Numbered from the stretch's first letter, positions 33,289-43,209 are shown. The stretch: DNA of 64,000 nucleotides from Flavobacterium sp. 270 (GCF_004368785.1 NZ_SODM01000005.1:248001-312000), one strand, 5' to 3'. Numbers and translations: made by a program. The notes: generated by a model from the letters alone, not told the origin.

Positions 33289-34056
33289 CTATTTACTGTT
33301 TTTCTTTATAATTTCTTGAGCTAAATTGATATAATTAACTGCTCCTTTGCTAGTTGCGTCATAGTTAATGATGCTTTCACCAAAACTTGGAGCTTCGCTC
33401 AATTTTACATTTCGCTGAATTACGGTATCAAAAACCATATCGTTAAAGTGTTTTTGAACCTCTTCTACAACCTGATTTGATAAACGTAATCTAGAATCAT
33501 ACATAGTAAGTAACAATCCTTCGATATCAAGATCCGGGTTGTGTATTTTTTGAATACTTTTTATCGTGTTCAATAATTTCCCTAATCCTTCAAGTGCAAA
33601 ATATTCACACTGAATAGGAATAACTACAGAATCCGCCGCAGTTAAAGCATTTAAGGTTAACAAACCTAAAGAAGGTGCGCAGTCGATGATGATAAAATCA
33701 TACTCTTCTTTTGCTTCTTCCAATGCTTTTTTAAGCATGTACTCACGATTTTCTTTATCAACCAATTCGATTTCAATGGCAACAAGGTCAATGTGTGCAG
33801 GTATCACATCAACATTTGGAGCTGAACATTTGATAATTGTTTCCTTTGGTGTATGACTGTGTTCAAGTATCTGGTAAGTACCAATTTCTACAGACTCCAC
33901 ATCAATCCCAAGACCAGATGTAGCATTAGCCTGAGGATCAGCATCGATCAGTAATACTTTTTTTTCTAAAACACCTAATGAGGCTGCAAGATTTACAGAT
34001 GTTGTAGTCTTTCCAACGCCTCCTTTTTGATTAGCAATCGCAATGATTTTGCCCAT
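33289..34056 (-). CDS. parA: Chromosome-partitioning ATPase ParA
   Basis: A 255-residue deviant Walker ATPase. Motifs KGGVGKTTTSVNLAASLG (residues 11-28), DADPQANATSGLG, and FIIIDCAPSLGLLTLNALTA. It has no N-terminal helix-turn-helix, so it is the chromosomal (Soj-like) type. First gene of the parA-parB-DUF5683-dapB-lepB run on this strand. The 237 bp in front of it hold no gene; a minus-strand TATTTTTA near 34080 may be its -7 box. Confidence 0.96.
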   Translation of the reverse strand: MGKIIAIANQKGGVGKTTTSVNLAASLGVLEKKVLLIDADPQANATSGLGIDVESVEIGTYQILEHSHTPKETIIKCSAPNVDVIPAHIDLVAIEIELVDKENREYMLKKALEEAKEEYDFIIIDCAPSLGLLTLNALTAADSVVIPIQCEYFALEGLGKLLNTIKSIQKIHNPDLDIEGLLLTMYDSRLRLSNQVVEEVQKHFNDMVFDTVIQRNVKLSEAPSFGESIINYDATSKGAVNYINLAQEIIKKNSK

Positions 34057-34293
34057 TTATTTTCTGAATTTTGAACCGTAAAAATACAATTATTTATGGT
34101 TTCTGAAAATCTATTTTGTTAACATTTGATAAACCACGGTTATTCGTTGTTTGGTGCGTGTTTCAAAGATTTCGATTTGGGTTATAAAGAAAAACAGTAA
34201 CGAAATTTCTCGCTATTTATTTCTTTTTTTGCATCAAAAATGATCAAAATCAAAATTTGAATTTTCAGAAGTGTACTAAATGTTAAATTGAAT

Positions 34294-35520
34294 TTAGTTT
34301 TGCTTTTTTAGATCTTTTACCAAACTTGCCGTAAAGAATAAAATCGTAACGGCGCCAACAATAATGCAAACCCACATAAACCAGGATTGCTGCCAGAACG
34401 ATTTGCCTTCAACGCTACTTTTAACTTCTGTTTTGTGCTGCACATCATAAATATTGATTTGCGGTAAAACTGTTCCGATCTTATTTTTGAAATTAGAAAG
34501 ATCGTAATCTGGCTGTATTGAATTTTTATTGCCGGTTTTTAAAGTATAACTTTCACCAGCATCCAGATCGGCAATAATTGAAATTGGTTTTTGATTGAAT
34601 TTTACAGCAGCAATCGTCAATGGGAGATTGTCCTGATTTTCAATTTTTATAAAAATTTCTTTCTCGAATATTTCCGGAATCGTAAAGCTGTTTTTTACGT
34701 TAGAGTTCAATTCAAAAGAAGCAATTTCTTCCTCATAAACTTGAGATTTTCTTTTTATTTCTCGTGTTGTTTTCTTGTAAAGAACAACTTGACGATTGTA
34801 ATAAGTTGGTTTTGAAACTTCAAAAACAATCTGATTTATTATTTGCGGCGCATCAAAAAGAATATGAATCTGCGTTTCTTTTTTTGATGGAATTTCTGTT
34901 GTTGCAGATTTTTTCGGAACAATTAAATCAAGACTTTGTGTTTGGATGCTTGTGGTGAAATTCCCAACTTTCAAAATATTGATAGGAAGTGTTTTCTTGT
35001 CGTCAAAATCTATTTTTAAATATTTATAAGTACTTAAAGGATAGGAAATAGTCTTTACAACACTTGCTTCTGAAGCGCTATTTAAATCGTATAAAGATTG
35101 CGAATCGGAAATTCCGAACCATTCCTTTTGATCGTCGCTTCCCGAAATCGAGTATTTTTTTACAGCATCAGAATTAGCAATAAAAAGCGAAAGCTGTTTG
35201 TTGTTTTTAGTCGATGGAACTTCAATTATTATAGAAGTACTTTTTTTAGGTTCAACTTTTTTTGAAATTATTGGGTATTCCGTAAAACTATCCGAAGAAA
35301 TAGTAGTGCTGTTTTGAATGAAATACGGAATTTCGTTTCCTTTAGAATTAAATATTCTAATATCACTTAAATCCTGTTTTGAAAAAGACCTGATTTCTGG
35401 TGATAATCTAATTTCATGAAAACCATTCTGAGCAACTCCTTTTAGTTTTCCAGTGGTTTGAAACTGACCAAAAGAAATATTGGCCAGTAATAGTAATAGT
35501 ATAAAATTATTCAGTTTCAT
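34294..35520 (-). CDS. DUF3999 family protein
   Basis: A 408-residue protein with a signal peptide (to about residue 18, NISFGQ), a long beta-rich periplasmic region and one C-terminal membrane helix (about 378-400, WFMWVCIIVGAVTILFF). The N-terminal GFHEIRLSPEIRSFSKQDLSDIRIFNSKG is characteristic (shown by segments LSPEIRSF and DIRIFNSKG). DUF3999 genes are typically paired with DUF2339 genes, as here, with 14 bp of overlap; the pair is likely a membrane complex of unknown function. Confidence 0.85.
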   Translation of the reverse strand: MKLNNFILLLLLANISFGQFQTTGKLKGVAQNGFHEIRLSPEIRSFSKQDLSDIRIFNSKGNEIPYFIQNSTTISSDSFTEYPIISKKVEPKKSTSIIIEVPSTKNNKQLSLFIANSDAVKKYSISGSDDQKEWFGISDSQSLYDLNSASEASVVKTISYPLSTYKYLKIDFDDKKTLPINILKVGNFTTSIQTQSLDLIVPKKSATTEIPSKKETQIHILFDAPQIINQIVFEVSKPTYYNRQVVLYKKTTREIKRKSQVYEEEIASFELNSNVKNSFTIPEIFEKEIFIKIENQDNLPLTIAAVKFNQKPISIIADLDAGESYTLKTGNKNSIQPDYDLSNFKNKIGTVLPQINIYDVQHKTEVKSSVEGKSFWQQSWFMWVCIIVGAVTILFFTASLVKDLKKQN

Positions 35521-38017
35521 TTGTTTTTTCGGGCTTGTTTTCGTCTATAACTAAGACTTTAATTTTTTGGTATACGAAAGAAATAATCAGGATCAGGATT
35601 CCTAAAAGAATGAAAGAGATTATTTTTCCGGTTTCAGAAATGTTGCTGATATCGTATAGAAATAATTTTGCAATCGTTAATCCGAGTAAAGTCAAAGCAA
35701 TAATTCGCAATGCTTTAGTTTGTTTTTTTATTCCGATAATCAAGAATACAAAAGCTAAAATTCCCCAAAGAACAGGAAAACCAGTTTTGATTATTTTGAT
35801 TCTCGCTACTTCCATAGTATCAGATGCTAAAGTCTGACGAATGTAACCCGGATCCAGTTTTTCAAGCTTAAACATATCACTTGCGTGAATCTGGGCAACG
35901 GTTGTTGGTGAATTTAATAATTTAACCCCGTGAAGCATTAATTCTGCACTGGCGATATATATAACAATAAATGCCCCGATCCAGATAAAGCTTTTTTTAG
36001 AAAACATAGAAAAAGCAGCTTTTCCTGAATTGACTTTATAAAGCAAATAAGCAAAATAAATTATAAGCAGTAATTGAATATAATGAAGATAAAATGCAAT
36101 TGGCTCGTCTTTACCGAAAATTAAAATGTCTTCGGTTTCTTTAAATGGATAGCGAATAAACCAAAATGCAAATAAAATTATATTGGTAATTGAAATTAAT
36201 ACTGTTGCCTGATATCCGGTTTCGGTTTTCTTTTTTATTAAATAACTTGCCAATAAAGCAAAGAATATTAAGTGATATAAAACTGGTAGAGAAGCTGCCG
36301 AGTTGGCATTTACTATTGTAACATTAGATTGATACGTTACTTCAAATATTCCGACTAAATATAAAATTACAAACCCTAATTCTAAAATAAAGGTTTTATA
36401 TTTTTCAGGATTAAATCTTAAACCAAAAAGTACGACAATTTCGTGTTCGTTCTTTAATAAATACCAAACACCAAATAAAGATATTACGGCAAATAATCCG
36501 GTTGTAAATATTGGATTTAGAATAATATTTAAAACAGCATCGCCATTATAATATTTATTCCAATCCATTATAAGACTGATTATCATTAAACCATGCACAA
36601 TTACAGATCCAAAACGATAACTGCTGATTTTTGATTTCTGCGAAAGCCATAATAATAAAACAGCTTCTGCAGCCCAGAATAAAGTAATGTAATTGCCTTC
36701 AAACTGAATTGGAACGGCAAGCGTAACAAAAGTCAGCGTTAAACCAATAAGCAGATAAACCGCTCTTTTGTCCAAACCGAATTTTTTGTATAAAAACCAG
36801 GCGTAAATTAAATTAAGCAATGCAATCGAAGTGGTAAATAATCCTCTCAATTCAGGATGATAATCATGTAAAATTGCCATTCCCGCTGCATAAAACAAAA
36901 AGGTATTGCTGGCCAAAATGGTTAATTGTGCAACAGAAAATTCTCCTTTTGTTCTTATATTGTTGATGATATTCATCAAAATAAAAATAAAATAGAAAAC
37001 AAAACCGAAGATTAATGCTCCAAAATAATGTGGTTTTTCGTTTTGTAGTTCCTGCGAAAGCCAGCCTCCGTACAATAAAACGGTAAAAACATAAGAAAGA
37101 ATGTTAACCAGATTCCATTTTTTATAATAAGCCAAAGCTAAAATCCCAACATTCAGAATACTGATATAAGTAAACAAAATAACATAATTTCCTTCGCCGG
37201 TGCTTACCATAAAAGGAACAGCAAATCCTCCGATTAAAGAAAGTACTGCCAATTCTATTCTGTCGTAAGATAAGGATATCAGAGCACTAAAAGCTGTAAT
37301 AACGACCATGATGCTGAAAGCAACAGTTTGGTTGAATAGGTGATAATCATGAAATGCAATTCCGATTGTGAAATAGAAAATGGCAATGGCGCCCGCGACA
37401 ATTACAGAACTAAAAGCGACATAACTTTTACGCAGTTTATGTGCAATTCCCATAACAAGTGCGCCACATAAAACTCCGATTCCAACACGAGCAGGTTCGT
37501 TTATCCAGTCTTTATCAATCGCATATTTTACAAAATAGCTGATTCCTAAAACCAGAATTAAAACCCCAATTTTATTGATTAGATTTTCTCCAATGAATTT
37601 TTCTAAATCCGGATTTTGTTCTTTGAAGTTTTCCCAAAATGATTTTTCGGGAACAGGAGCAACGTATGGTTTTGATTCTACTTTTGGTGTTACAGGCTGT
37701 GGACCTTTATCGGTATCCATAGCAAAAACGGTTCTTTCTGTTTTTACTTCTGGAATTTCTTCTTTTATTGGTGGAACAGGAACTTTTACAGTTTCCTGAG
37801 GTTTCTCAACCTTAATTTCTTCTTTCGGAAGTATAACCGGTGGAGGTGCTGTAGGTTTTTCAACAACTTTTTCAGAAACTTTCTCAGTAGTTTTTAGGTT
37901 ATCTAATTTTTTACTAAGCTTTTGAATGTCGTTTTCCAGAATATCAAAACGGCTTTTGATCGTATTGATAATGTAAATTAAAAAACAAAATAACAGAACT
38001 ATAAGGAATACTTCCAT
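35507..38017 (-). CDS. DUF2339 family multi-pass membrane protein
   Basis: An 836-residue protein. One N-terminal membrane helix, a coiled coil (20-45), a Pro/Glu/Lys-rich linker (about 50-135), then more than twenty hydrophobic segments filling the rest. The segment FIGENLINKIGVLILVLG is the DUF2339 signature at the start of the membrane part. Possibly a large transporter or envelope scaffold; nothing in the sequence gives a substrate. The partner DUF3999 gene overlaps its 3' end. Confidence 0.88.
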   Translation of the reverse strand: MEVFLIVLLFCFLIYIINTIKSRFDILENDIQKLSKKLDNLKTTEKVSEKVVEKPTAPPPVILPKEEIKVEKPQETVKVPVPPIKEEIPEVKTERTVFAMDTDKGPQPVTPKVESKPYVAPVPEKSFWENFKEQNPDLEKFIGENLINKIGVLILVLGISYFVKYAIDKDWINEPARVGIGVLCGALVMGIAHKLRKSYVAFSSVIVAGAIAIFYFTIGIAFHDYHLFNQTVAFSIMVVITAFSALISLSYDRIELAVLSLIGGFAVPFMVSTGEGNYVILFTYISILNVGILALAYYKKWNLVNILSYVFTVLLYGGWLSQELQNEKPHYFGALIFGFVFYFIFILMNIINNIRTKGEFSVAQLTILASNTFLFYAAGMAILHDYHPELRGLFTTSIALLNLIYAWFLYKKFGLDKRAVYLLIGLTLTFVTLAVPIQFEGNYITLFWAAEAVLLLWLSQKSKISSYRFGSVIVHGLMIISLIMDWNKYYNGDAVLNIILNPIFTTGLFAVISLFGVWYLLKNEHEIVVLFGLRFNPEKYKTFILELGFVILYLVGIFEVTYQSNVTIVNANSAASLPVLYHLIFFALLASYLIKKKTETGYQATVLISITNIILFAFWFIRYPFKETEDILIFGKDEPIAFYLHYIQLLLIIYFAYLLYKVNSGKAAFSMFSKKSFIWIGAFIVIYIASAELMLHGVKLLNSPTTVAQIHASDMFKLEKLDPGYIRQTLASDTMEVARIKIIKTGFPVLWGILAFVFLIIGIKKQTKALRIIALTLLGLTIAKLFLYDISNISETGKIISFILLGILILIISFVYQKIKVLVIDENKPEKTNETE

Positions 38018-38203
38018 AGGGAATAAGTATGATGTTAATGAATGGTAAATATAATAACATTTTAATATGATGGAAGTTTTTTAAGCTTTTTTCGTGTTAA
38101 GGAAAATAATAGGATATGAAATGAGGATAAGAACAATAGATGTGTGGTCTGTATTCAATAATTCACTCTAAAAAATAAAAATGTTCATATTTTTCAAATT
38201 GTT

Positions 38204-38233
38204 TTGGATAAGCAAAAAATAGTTATATATTTG
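38204..38233 (+). promoter_or_regulatory. Promoter of tRNA-Pro
   Basis: TTG at 38204-38206, 19-base spacer, TATATTTG at 38226-38233, 10 bases before the tRNA. This is the textbook spacing of the Bacteroidota housekeeping promoter and serves as a reference for the others in the window. Confidence 0.7.
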
Positions 38234-38243
38234 CACCCGCTTA

Positions 38244-38318
38244 CGGGGTGTAGCGTAGCCCGGTTATCGCGCCTGCTTTGGGAGCAGGAGGCCGCAGGTT
38301 CGAATCCTGCCACCCCGA
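38244..38318 (+). tRNA. tRNA-Pro (anticodon UGG)
   Basis: Acceptor stem CGGGGTG pairs with CACCCCG (38311-38317), discriminator A at 38318. D arm contains TAGCGTAGCCCGGTTATCGC; the anticodon stem CCTGC/GCAGG encloses loop TTTGGGA with anticodon TGG at 38279-38281; T arm GCAGGTTCGAATCCTGC is perfect. CCA is not encoded (followed by CGAAA). A strong terminator follows. Confidence 0.97.
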
Positions 38319-38320
38319 CG

Positions 38321-38358
38321 AAAATCCTTTCTGTATGTATTTGCAGAAAGGATTTTTC
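38321..38358 (+). terminator. Terminator after tRNA-Pro
   Basis: AAAATCCTTTCTG (38321-38333) and CAGAAAGGATTTT (38344-38356) pair over 13 bp, followed by T's. Confidence 0.88.
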
Positions 38359-38438
38359 ATTTCTGCTATATTTGAAATTGTCTATTTTAGAATAGCAAAA
38401 ACTGATTATTCGTGGACTTAAATCCAACAATAAAAACT

Positions 38439-38446
38439 TACTTTTG
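38439..38446 (+). promoter_or_regulatory. -7 box for trxB
   Basis: TACTTTTG matches TAnnTTTG, 28 bases before the ATG at 38475; no clear -33 TTG. Confidence 0.5.
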
Positions 38447-38474
38447 CACCATCAATTATTAATGTAAACATATT

Positions 38475-39422
38475 ATGTCAGATACAATCGAAAAAATTAA
38501 ATGCCTTATTATAGGTTCTGGCCCTGCAGGTTATACTGCTGCTATTTATGCTGCCAGAGCTAACATGAATCCAGTATTATACCAAGGAATGCAGCCAGGT
38601 GGTCAGTTGACTACTACAAATGAGGTTGAAAATTTTCCTGGTTATGTTGATGGCGTTACCGGACCAGAAATGATGATTCAGTTACAAGACCAGGCAAAAC
38701 GTTTTGGTGCTGATATTCGTGATGGCTGGGCAACTAAAGTTGATTTTTCTGGAGATATTCATAAAGTTTGGATTAACGATTCAATCGAGTTACACGCTGA
38801 AACTGTTATTATTTCTACAGGAGCATCTGCTAAATATTTAGGATTACCATCAGAGCAGCATTATTTAAATATGGGAGGCGGCGTTTCTGCTTGTGCCGTT
38901 TGCGACGGATTTTTCTACCGCAACCAAGAAGTTGTAATTGTTGGAGCAGGAGATTCTGCTTGTGAAGAAGCACATTACTTGTCTAAACTTTGTAAAAAAG
39001 TTACGATGTTAGTAAGAAGCGAAAAATTCAGAGCTTCAAAAATTATGGAAGAGCGCGTTCGCAAAACCGAAAATATCGAGATTTTAATGAATCACGATAC
39101 TCTTGAAGTTGTTGGAGATAACCAAGTTGTACATGCTATTAAAGCATTAAACAAAACTACTGGAGAAACTATCGAAATTCCTGCAACAGGATTTTTCGTA
39201 GCAATTGGTCATAAACCAAACACAGATATCTTTAAAGATTATATTACACTAGACGAAACTGGTTATATCGTAAATACTCCGGGAACATCTAATACAAATG
39301 TAGCAGGCGTTTTCGTTGCAGGAGATGCAGCAGATCATGTGTACCGTCAGGCAATTACTGCTGCAGGTACAGGATGTATGGCTGCTTTGGACGCTGAAAG
39401 ATATTTAGCTTCTAAAGAGTAA
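38475..39422 (+). CDS. trxB: Thioredoxin reductase
   Basis: A 315-residue FAD/NADPH enzyme that reduces thioredoxin. FAD-binding IGSGPAGYTAAIYAARA (residues 12-28), redox-active CAVCDG (cysteines near 140 and 143), NADPH-binding VGAGDSACEEAHYLSKL, and the C-terminal FAD block GVFVAGDAADHVYRQAITAAG. Length normal. Followed by a terminator at 39475. Confidence 0.96.
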   Translation: MSDTIEKIKCLIIGSGPAGYTAAIYAARANMNPVLYQGMQPGGQLTTTNEVENFPGYVDGVTGPEMMIQLQDQAKRFGADIRDGWATKVDFSGDIHKVWINDSIELHAETVIISTGASAKYLGLPSEQHYLNMGGGVSACAVCDGFFYRNQEVVIVGAGDSACEEAHYLSKLCKKVTMLVRSEKFRASKIMEERVRKTENIEILMNHDTLEVVGDNQVVHAIKALNKTTGETIEIPATGFFVAIGHKPNTDIFKDYITLDETGYIVNTPGTSNTNVAGVFVAGDAADHVYRQAITAAGTGCMAALDAERYLASKE

Positions 39423-39474
39423 ATTTTTGTTTCAGGTTTTTCTTGTTTCAGGTTAATCTGAAGTTTATATAAAC

Positions 39475-39510
39475 AAAAAGTCCCGTTCGTTTGAACGGGA
39501 CTTTTTGTTT
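39475..39510 (+). terminator. Terminator after trxB
   Basis: AAAAAGTCCCGTTC, loop GTTT, GAACGGGACTTTTT: a perfect 14-bp stem 52 bases after the stop. Confidence 0.9.
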
Positions 39511-39555
39511 TAATCTCGCAAAGTCGCAGAGTCGCAAAGTTTTTACGAATTGTTT

Positions 39556-39657
39556 TGTCATTTCGACTGAAAGGAGAAATCGCACGCTTAACCACAAAGA
39601 TTGAGACTTTCCTTTGTAGAATCCCGTGTGCGATTTCTCCTTTCAGTCGAAATGACA
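39556..39657. repeat. Palindromic intergenic element, family B copy 1
   Basis: The 30-bp arms are perfect complements: the left begins TGTCATTTCGACTGAAAGGA (39556-39585) and the right ends TTTCAGTCGAAATGACA (39628-39657), with a 42-base spacer. A lone related arm, TTTCTCCTTCGTCGAAATGA, is at about 39728-39748. Flanking DNA has repetitive short words (CGCAAAGTCGCAGAGTCGCAAAG near 39514; CTTAGAACCTTAG near 39780) typical of decayed repeats. Together these fill 39511-39820; no gene is there. Confidence 0.88.
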
Positions 39658-39820
39658 TAAAAATCATTTTAATCCTTAAAATCTGTGGCTAAACTTTTGA
39701 TAAACTTTGCAGAGTTTCTTGCGGAGATTTCTCCTTCGTCGAAATGACAAACAAACTAAAAAACTCAGCGTCTCAGTAGCTTAGAACCTTAGAACCTTAG
39801 CACCTCAGCATCTTAGCACC

Positions 39821-40654
39821 TTACTTAATCTTCTTAAACAATTTTGCTTCTTCAGAAAAACGTGTAAGTTGTATTGCTGGAGTTCCTAAAAGGGTAAGTT
39901 CTGATTTATCACTTGCTGCAATCGAAATTGTAGTTTCAGCTAATATTGTTCCTACGGAAGAAGCTTCGGCTGTAACATTAGAATCTTTTAAAGTGAATTT
40001 AGGTCCGTTAAAAACAGAATTGTTATCTAAACGAATTGTAGCTTTTTCTGCAATACCTTCAATTGTTGCAACTCCTTTTTGATATAAATCACATTTGAAT
40101 TTTACATTAGAAACTAATGCTTTTATAGACGAATTTTTACTCAATTGTAAATTTCCCTCTTCTCCTTTTAGATTCAGTTCCGTTTTAGATTTATCATCAG
40201 CATATAGACTGAATTTTTTAGAATTTACATTCAGAAATAATTTAGAATAATCAAAACTGTTAAAGCTAATATTGTCTAACTGAAGTTCCTGAATTGCATA
40301 AACAACAGCTTCATTTTTGGCAATTACTTTATTGAATGATTTAGTATAAGTAACACGAACGACTAATTTTTTGAATATAGTAGATTCTTTAGAGGTATAT
40401 AAACGAAGTGTTTTTTCTCTTAAATCCATTGCGATAATATCGTGAAGATTGTCATCGGCTTCAATTTTAATTTCGTTTTTTTCTCCTTGTTCCAAATAAA
40501 CTTCTAAGTTATCATCGACTTCAAGAGCATCAAAACTTCCTACTTCTTTTATCGAAGTAGTTACTACTTTAGAACCTTTAATTTTTTCTCTTCTTTGAGC
40601 AAAGGTTAATGTAGTCACTAATAATAATAGGATCAGGGCTGTACTTTTTTTCAT
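39821..40654 (-). CDS. GIN domain (DUF2807) protein 1
   Basis: Taken from MKKSTALILLLLVTTLTF (40654), 277 residues with a signal peptide ending TFAQ. The body is a parallel beta-helix-like GIN domain: FDALEVDDNLEVYLEQGEK, IKIEADDNLHDII and repeated short strands with S, A and N spacing (NNSVF, DKSEL). These are head domains for polysaccharide-like or autotransporter adhesion folds; in Bacteroidota they accompany PspC/PadR loci. A terminator at about 40684-40714 separates it from the PadR-PspC-GIN operon, so it has its own transcript or depends on readthrough. Confidence 0.85.
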   Translation of the reverse strand: MKKSTALILLLLVTTLTFAQRREKIKGSKVVTTSIKEVGSFDALEVDDNLEVYLEQGEKNEIKIEADDNLHDIIAMDLREKTLRLYTSKESTIFKKLVVRVTYTKSFNKVIAKNEAVVYAIQELQLDNISFNSFDYSKLFLNVNSKKFSLYADDKSKTELNLKGEEGNLQLSKNSSIKALVSNVKFKCDLYQKGVATIEGIAEKATIRLDNNSVFNGPKFTLKDSNVTAEASSVGTILAETTISIAASDKSELTLLGTPAIQLTRFSEEAKLFKKIK

Positions 40655-40683
40655 TAATTCTAGATTTGATTTTGACAAATATA

Positions 40684-40714
40684 AAAAAATCATCCACTTT
40701 TGATGAATGATTTT
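40684..40714 (-). terminator. Terminator at the end of the PadR-PspC-GIN operon
   Basis: Minus strand AAAATCATTCATC, a short loop, then GTGGATGATTTT and T's; the stem has one G-T pair. It lies between the two GIN genes. Confidence 0.65.
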
Positions 40715-40739
40715 CTTTATATTTAACAGTTAAATGTTA

Positions 40740-41474
40740 TTACCTGTGGCTGATGCTTCCTCCAGAACTAGAATGTCTATCAATACTTTTAGGTTCAATA
40801 TCGTAATTAATGCTTCCGCCGCTGCTGGCTTCTGCTTTCAGGCTTACAATAGGATGTACGTTTACTGTTGCTCCGCTCGAAGCTTCGGCATGAACCTCGT
40901 TTGCAAATAATTTTTCAGCATTTATACTAGAACCGCTAGAACCAGAAGTTTTGATTTTTAATGCTTTTCCTTCCAGATTAATAGAACTGCCGCTTCCGGA
41001 ATCACAAGAAATATTATCAGATTCAATGTTAAGGTTCATAGTTGCAGCGCTGGAAGTTTCCAGAGTGATATCTTCTCCGGTTATTGTATTGCTACCATTT
41101 ACGGTAGAAGCGCTAGATGCTTCAAGCTTAGTGATTTTAGGCATTTTGACCTTAACTTTTTTCATTGTTACATTATGAAAAGAACTGAATTTACAGCTAA
41201 TATATAATGTACCGTTTTCTACTTTTGTTATAATTTCTTTCTGTAGATTATCGTCGGCTTCAACAATAACTTCAGTAGCATCAGCTTGTTCAATTTCTAA
41301 ATCGATCGCATTACTAACAGCAACTTTTTGAAAGTCACCGTGTACAATTCTTTTTTCTGTAGTAACATGACCACTTCCCTCTACAGAGTTGACGTTAAAG
41401 TTACAAGAGGCAAACAATAATGCGGTAATAGTCGCAATAATGAATTTTGTAATATGAATGATTATTTTTATCAT
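40740..41474 (-). CDS. GIN domain (DUF2807) lipoprotein-like protein 2
   Basis: A 244-residue protein. The signal sequence ends in LLFASCNFNVN, a lipobox with Cys near residue 24, so probably a lipoprotein. The GIN domain (IVHGDFQKVAVSNAIDLEIE and later) is made of serine/glycine/alanine-rich short strands such as SSASTVNGSN and SGSGSSINLEG. It follows the PspC gene after 4 bp, and is the last gene of the operon. Function in the envelope is inferred from the secretion signal only. Confidence 0.88.
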   Translation of the reverse strand: MIKIIIHITKFIIATITALLFASCNFNVNSVEGSGHVTTEKRIVHGDFQKVAVSNAIDLEIEQADATEVIVEADDNLQKEIITKVENGTLYISCKFSSFHNVTMKKVKVKMPKITKLEASSASTVNGSNTITGEDITLETSSAATMNLNIESDNISCDSGSGSSINLEGKALKIKTSGSSGSSINAEKLFANEVHAEASSGATVNVHPIVSLKAEASSGGSINYDIEPKSIDRHSSSGGSISHR

Positions 41475-41478
41475 GGCT

Positions 41479-43209
41479 TTAGTTAATTTTGATTATAACT
41501 CCGTTTTTGTCAGTGGTTAGCTTTCCTTTGGTTTTTTTGCCGTTTAAAACTTCTTTTCCATTTATTTTAATAGAAACCTCGTTTACAGAATCATTTTGAA
41601 TAACGTGTTCTTCTTGGTCCATATCATTATCATTGTAATCATCTTCGTCAGCAGGACAGTTTAAACATTTAATTTTAGAACCTTCTACTTTATAATTGTA
41701 GTCACCGCTAAAGTGTAAGTTGAAGAAATCATTTTCAGAATCATCATAATCCTGAACAGATCCGTCTGGTTTAAACAATTGTCCTTCTGGTAAGTACAAA
41801 TATACATCAACTTCTTGTCCTCTAAATTTGTTTTTTACATCTGTCAGAAAATAATTATCCAAAATTAAATGATTTCCGTTGATCTGCAATTTGTAATCAA
41901 TTTTTTCAGCTCTCTTTTTAGCACTTGTAAAAGAATTTCCTCTTGCGCTTTTTTCGATTTGAATGTACGGAGCACTTTGATCTGTATGCAGAACATGAAG
42001 GCGCACATCATTAGAATACATCAATTGGTTGTTGGCAGAATCCTGAACAAATTCAAAATCGCTGTGGTGATTTAAATCTTTAGCGTAATAATCGTTGTAT
42101 CTGAATTTTACGTAAAGCGTATCTTTTGCATTGATGTTAATTGCTTTTTTCTCAACCGTTTTATTGTCATAAGAAATCTCCGTTGCTTGTTTAATTCCAA
42201 TGCTAATTGCTATGGCTACAGCGATAATCCAGATGGCTAACAAAGTATATTTTGTGATATTTCCGATTGACTTTAAGTTTGGAGACAATAATTTGAATCC
42301 TAAAAGTGTCATGAAGAAAAACGGAATTCCAACAGCAAACAACATTAATAAACCAAATGACCAGATTGGATATTCTGTAAAGTTTCCGGCTTCAACAAAG
42401 TTCTGCCAAGGAAAATCAATAAAAATATTAGTTCCTAAAGTAAAAACTCCGATTAAAAGCATCACTAAAATGCTAAGTCCTGACATGATTAGAATTACTC
42501 CTAAAAATTTAGCAAAAACTTTAAAAACCGTCATAATAAAGTCTCCAAATGAACTACTTATTCTCTCAGCTCCCGACTTTACCTGATTTCCCATTGCGTC
42601 ATAATCTGCATTTTTAAATTTATCAGACAATGATTCAATTTCTTCACGAACCTTTTTTTCAATGTTCGAAATAGTTACCGGCTCTCCCGTCATTTCTAGT
42701 TTCTCAGAAGTTGTAATTGCTTCTGGAGTAACAATCCAAAGAACGAAATACGCTAAGATTCCAGTTCCGAAACCTGCAAAAACAAATATCAAGAACAAAA
42801 TTTTAATCCAGACAGCGTCAATTCCAAAATAATGACCTAAACCTGTTGCCACACCGCCAATCATTCCTTTTTCTTTATCGCGATACAGTTTTTTATGTTT
42901 TCTGTTCGAATAATCATTAAAAGATTGATTTGGTTTTTCTTCATCCTCAAGGATATAATCTTCTGGCTGACCCATAACAACAATCACCTCATCAACGTCT
43001 TTCAATCCCACAACATGTTTCTCGCTTTTTTGTTTTTCTGTTAATAATTCAGAAACACGCATTTCGATATCTTTAATAATTTCATCTTGTCCAGACGAAT
43101 TGTTAAGTGATCGTTTTATGGCGTCAAAATAACGAGTTAGTTTTAAATACGCATCTTCATCAATGTGAAAAGACATACCTCCTAAGTTAATATTTACTGT
43201 TTTGTTCAT
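41479..43209 (-). CDS. PspC domain-containing membrane protein
   Basis: A 576-residue protein: N-terminal cytoplasmic region (1-105) with a coiled helical segment, PspC domain (about 106-165) with KLYRDKEKGMIGGVATGLGH then YFGIDAVWIKILFLIF, four or five further membrane helices to about 345, and a large C-terminal periplasmic part with DUF2154/toast-rack-like beta strands. PspC proteins sense envelope stress in the phage-shock response. It sits between a PadR regulator (2-bp gap) and a GIN protein (4-bp gap), so one operon. Confidence 0.93.
   Translation of the reverse strand: MNKTVNINLGGMSFHIDEDAYLKLTRYFDAIKRSLNNSSGQDEIIKDIEMRVSELLTEKQKSEKHVVGLKDVDEVIVVMGQPEDYILEDEEKPNQSFNDYSNRKHKKLYRDKEKGMIGGVATGLGHYFGIDAVWIKILFLIFVFAGFGTGILAYFVLWIVTPEAITTSEKLEMTGEPVTISNIEKKVREEIESLSDKFKNADYDAMGNQVKSGAERISSSFGDFIMTVFKVFAKFLGVILIMSGLSILVMLLIGVFTLGTNIFIDFPWQNFVEAGNFTEYPIWSFGLLMLFAVGIPFFFMTLLGFKLLSPNLKSIGNITKYTLLAIWIIAVAIAISIGIKQATEISYDNKTVEKKAININAKDTLYVKFRYNDYYAKDLNHHSDFEFVQDSANNQLMYSNDVRLHVLHTDQSAPYIQIEKSARGNSFTSAKKRAEKIDYKLQINGNHLILDNYFLTDVKNKFRGQEVDVYLYLPEGQLFKPDGSVQDYDDSENDFFNLHFSGDYNYKVEGSKIKCLNCPADEDDYNDNDMDQEEHVIQNDSVNEVSIKINGKEVLNGKKTKGKLTTDKNGVIIKIN

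Noticed and set aside
34057..34293. parS or origin of replication beside parA
   Set aside because: No TGTTTCACGTGAAACA-type palindrome or DnaA-box cluster was seen; the gap holds only AT-rich sequence.
38194..38430. Minus-strand frame with segment GVAGFEPAASCSQSRR
   Set aside because: This well-known spurious protein is the antisense reading of a tRNA; the region is tRNA-Pro. The plus-strand frame at 38204-38395 is also read through the tRNA.
39347..39667. Minus-strand 106-codon frame over the end of trxB
   Set aside because: It is antisense to trxB and its terminator and runs through the family B palindrome; no coding signs.
42200..42586. Plus-strand 128-codon frame
   Set aside because: Antisense shadow of the PspC membrane region, hydrophobic pattern mirrored.
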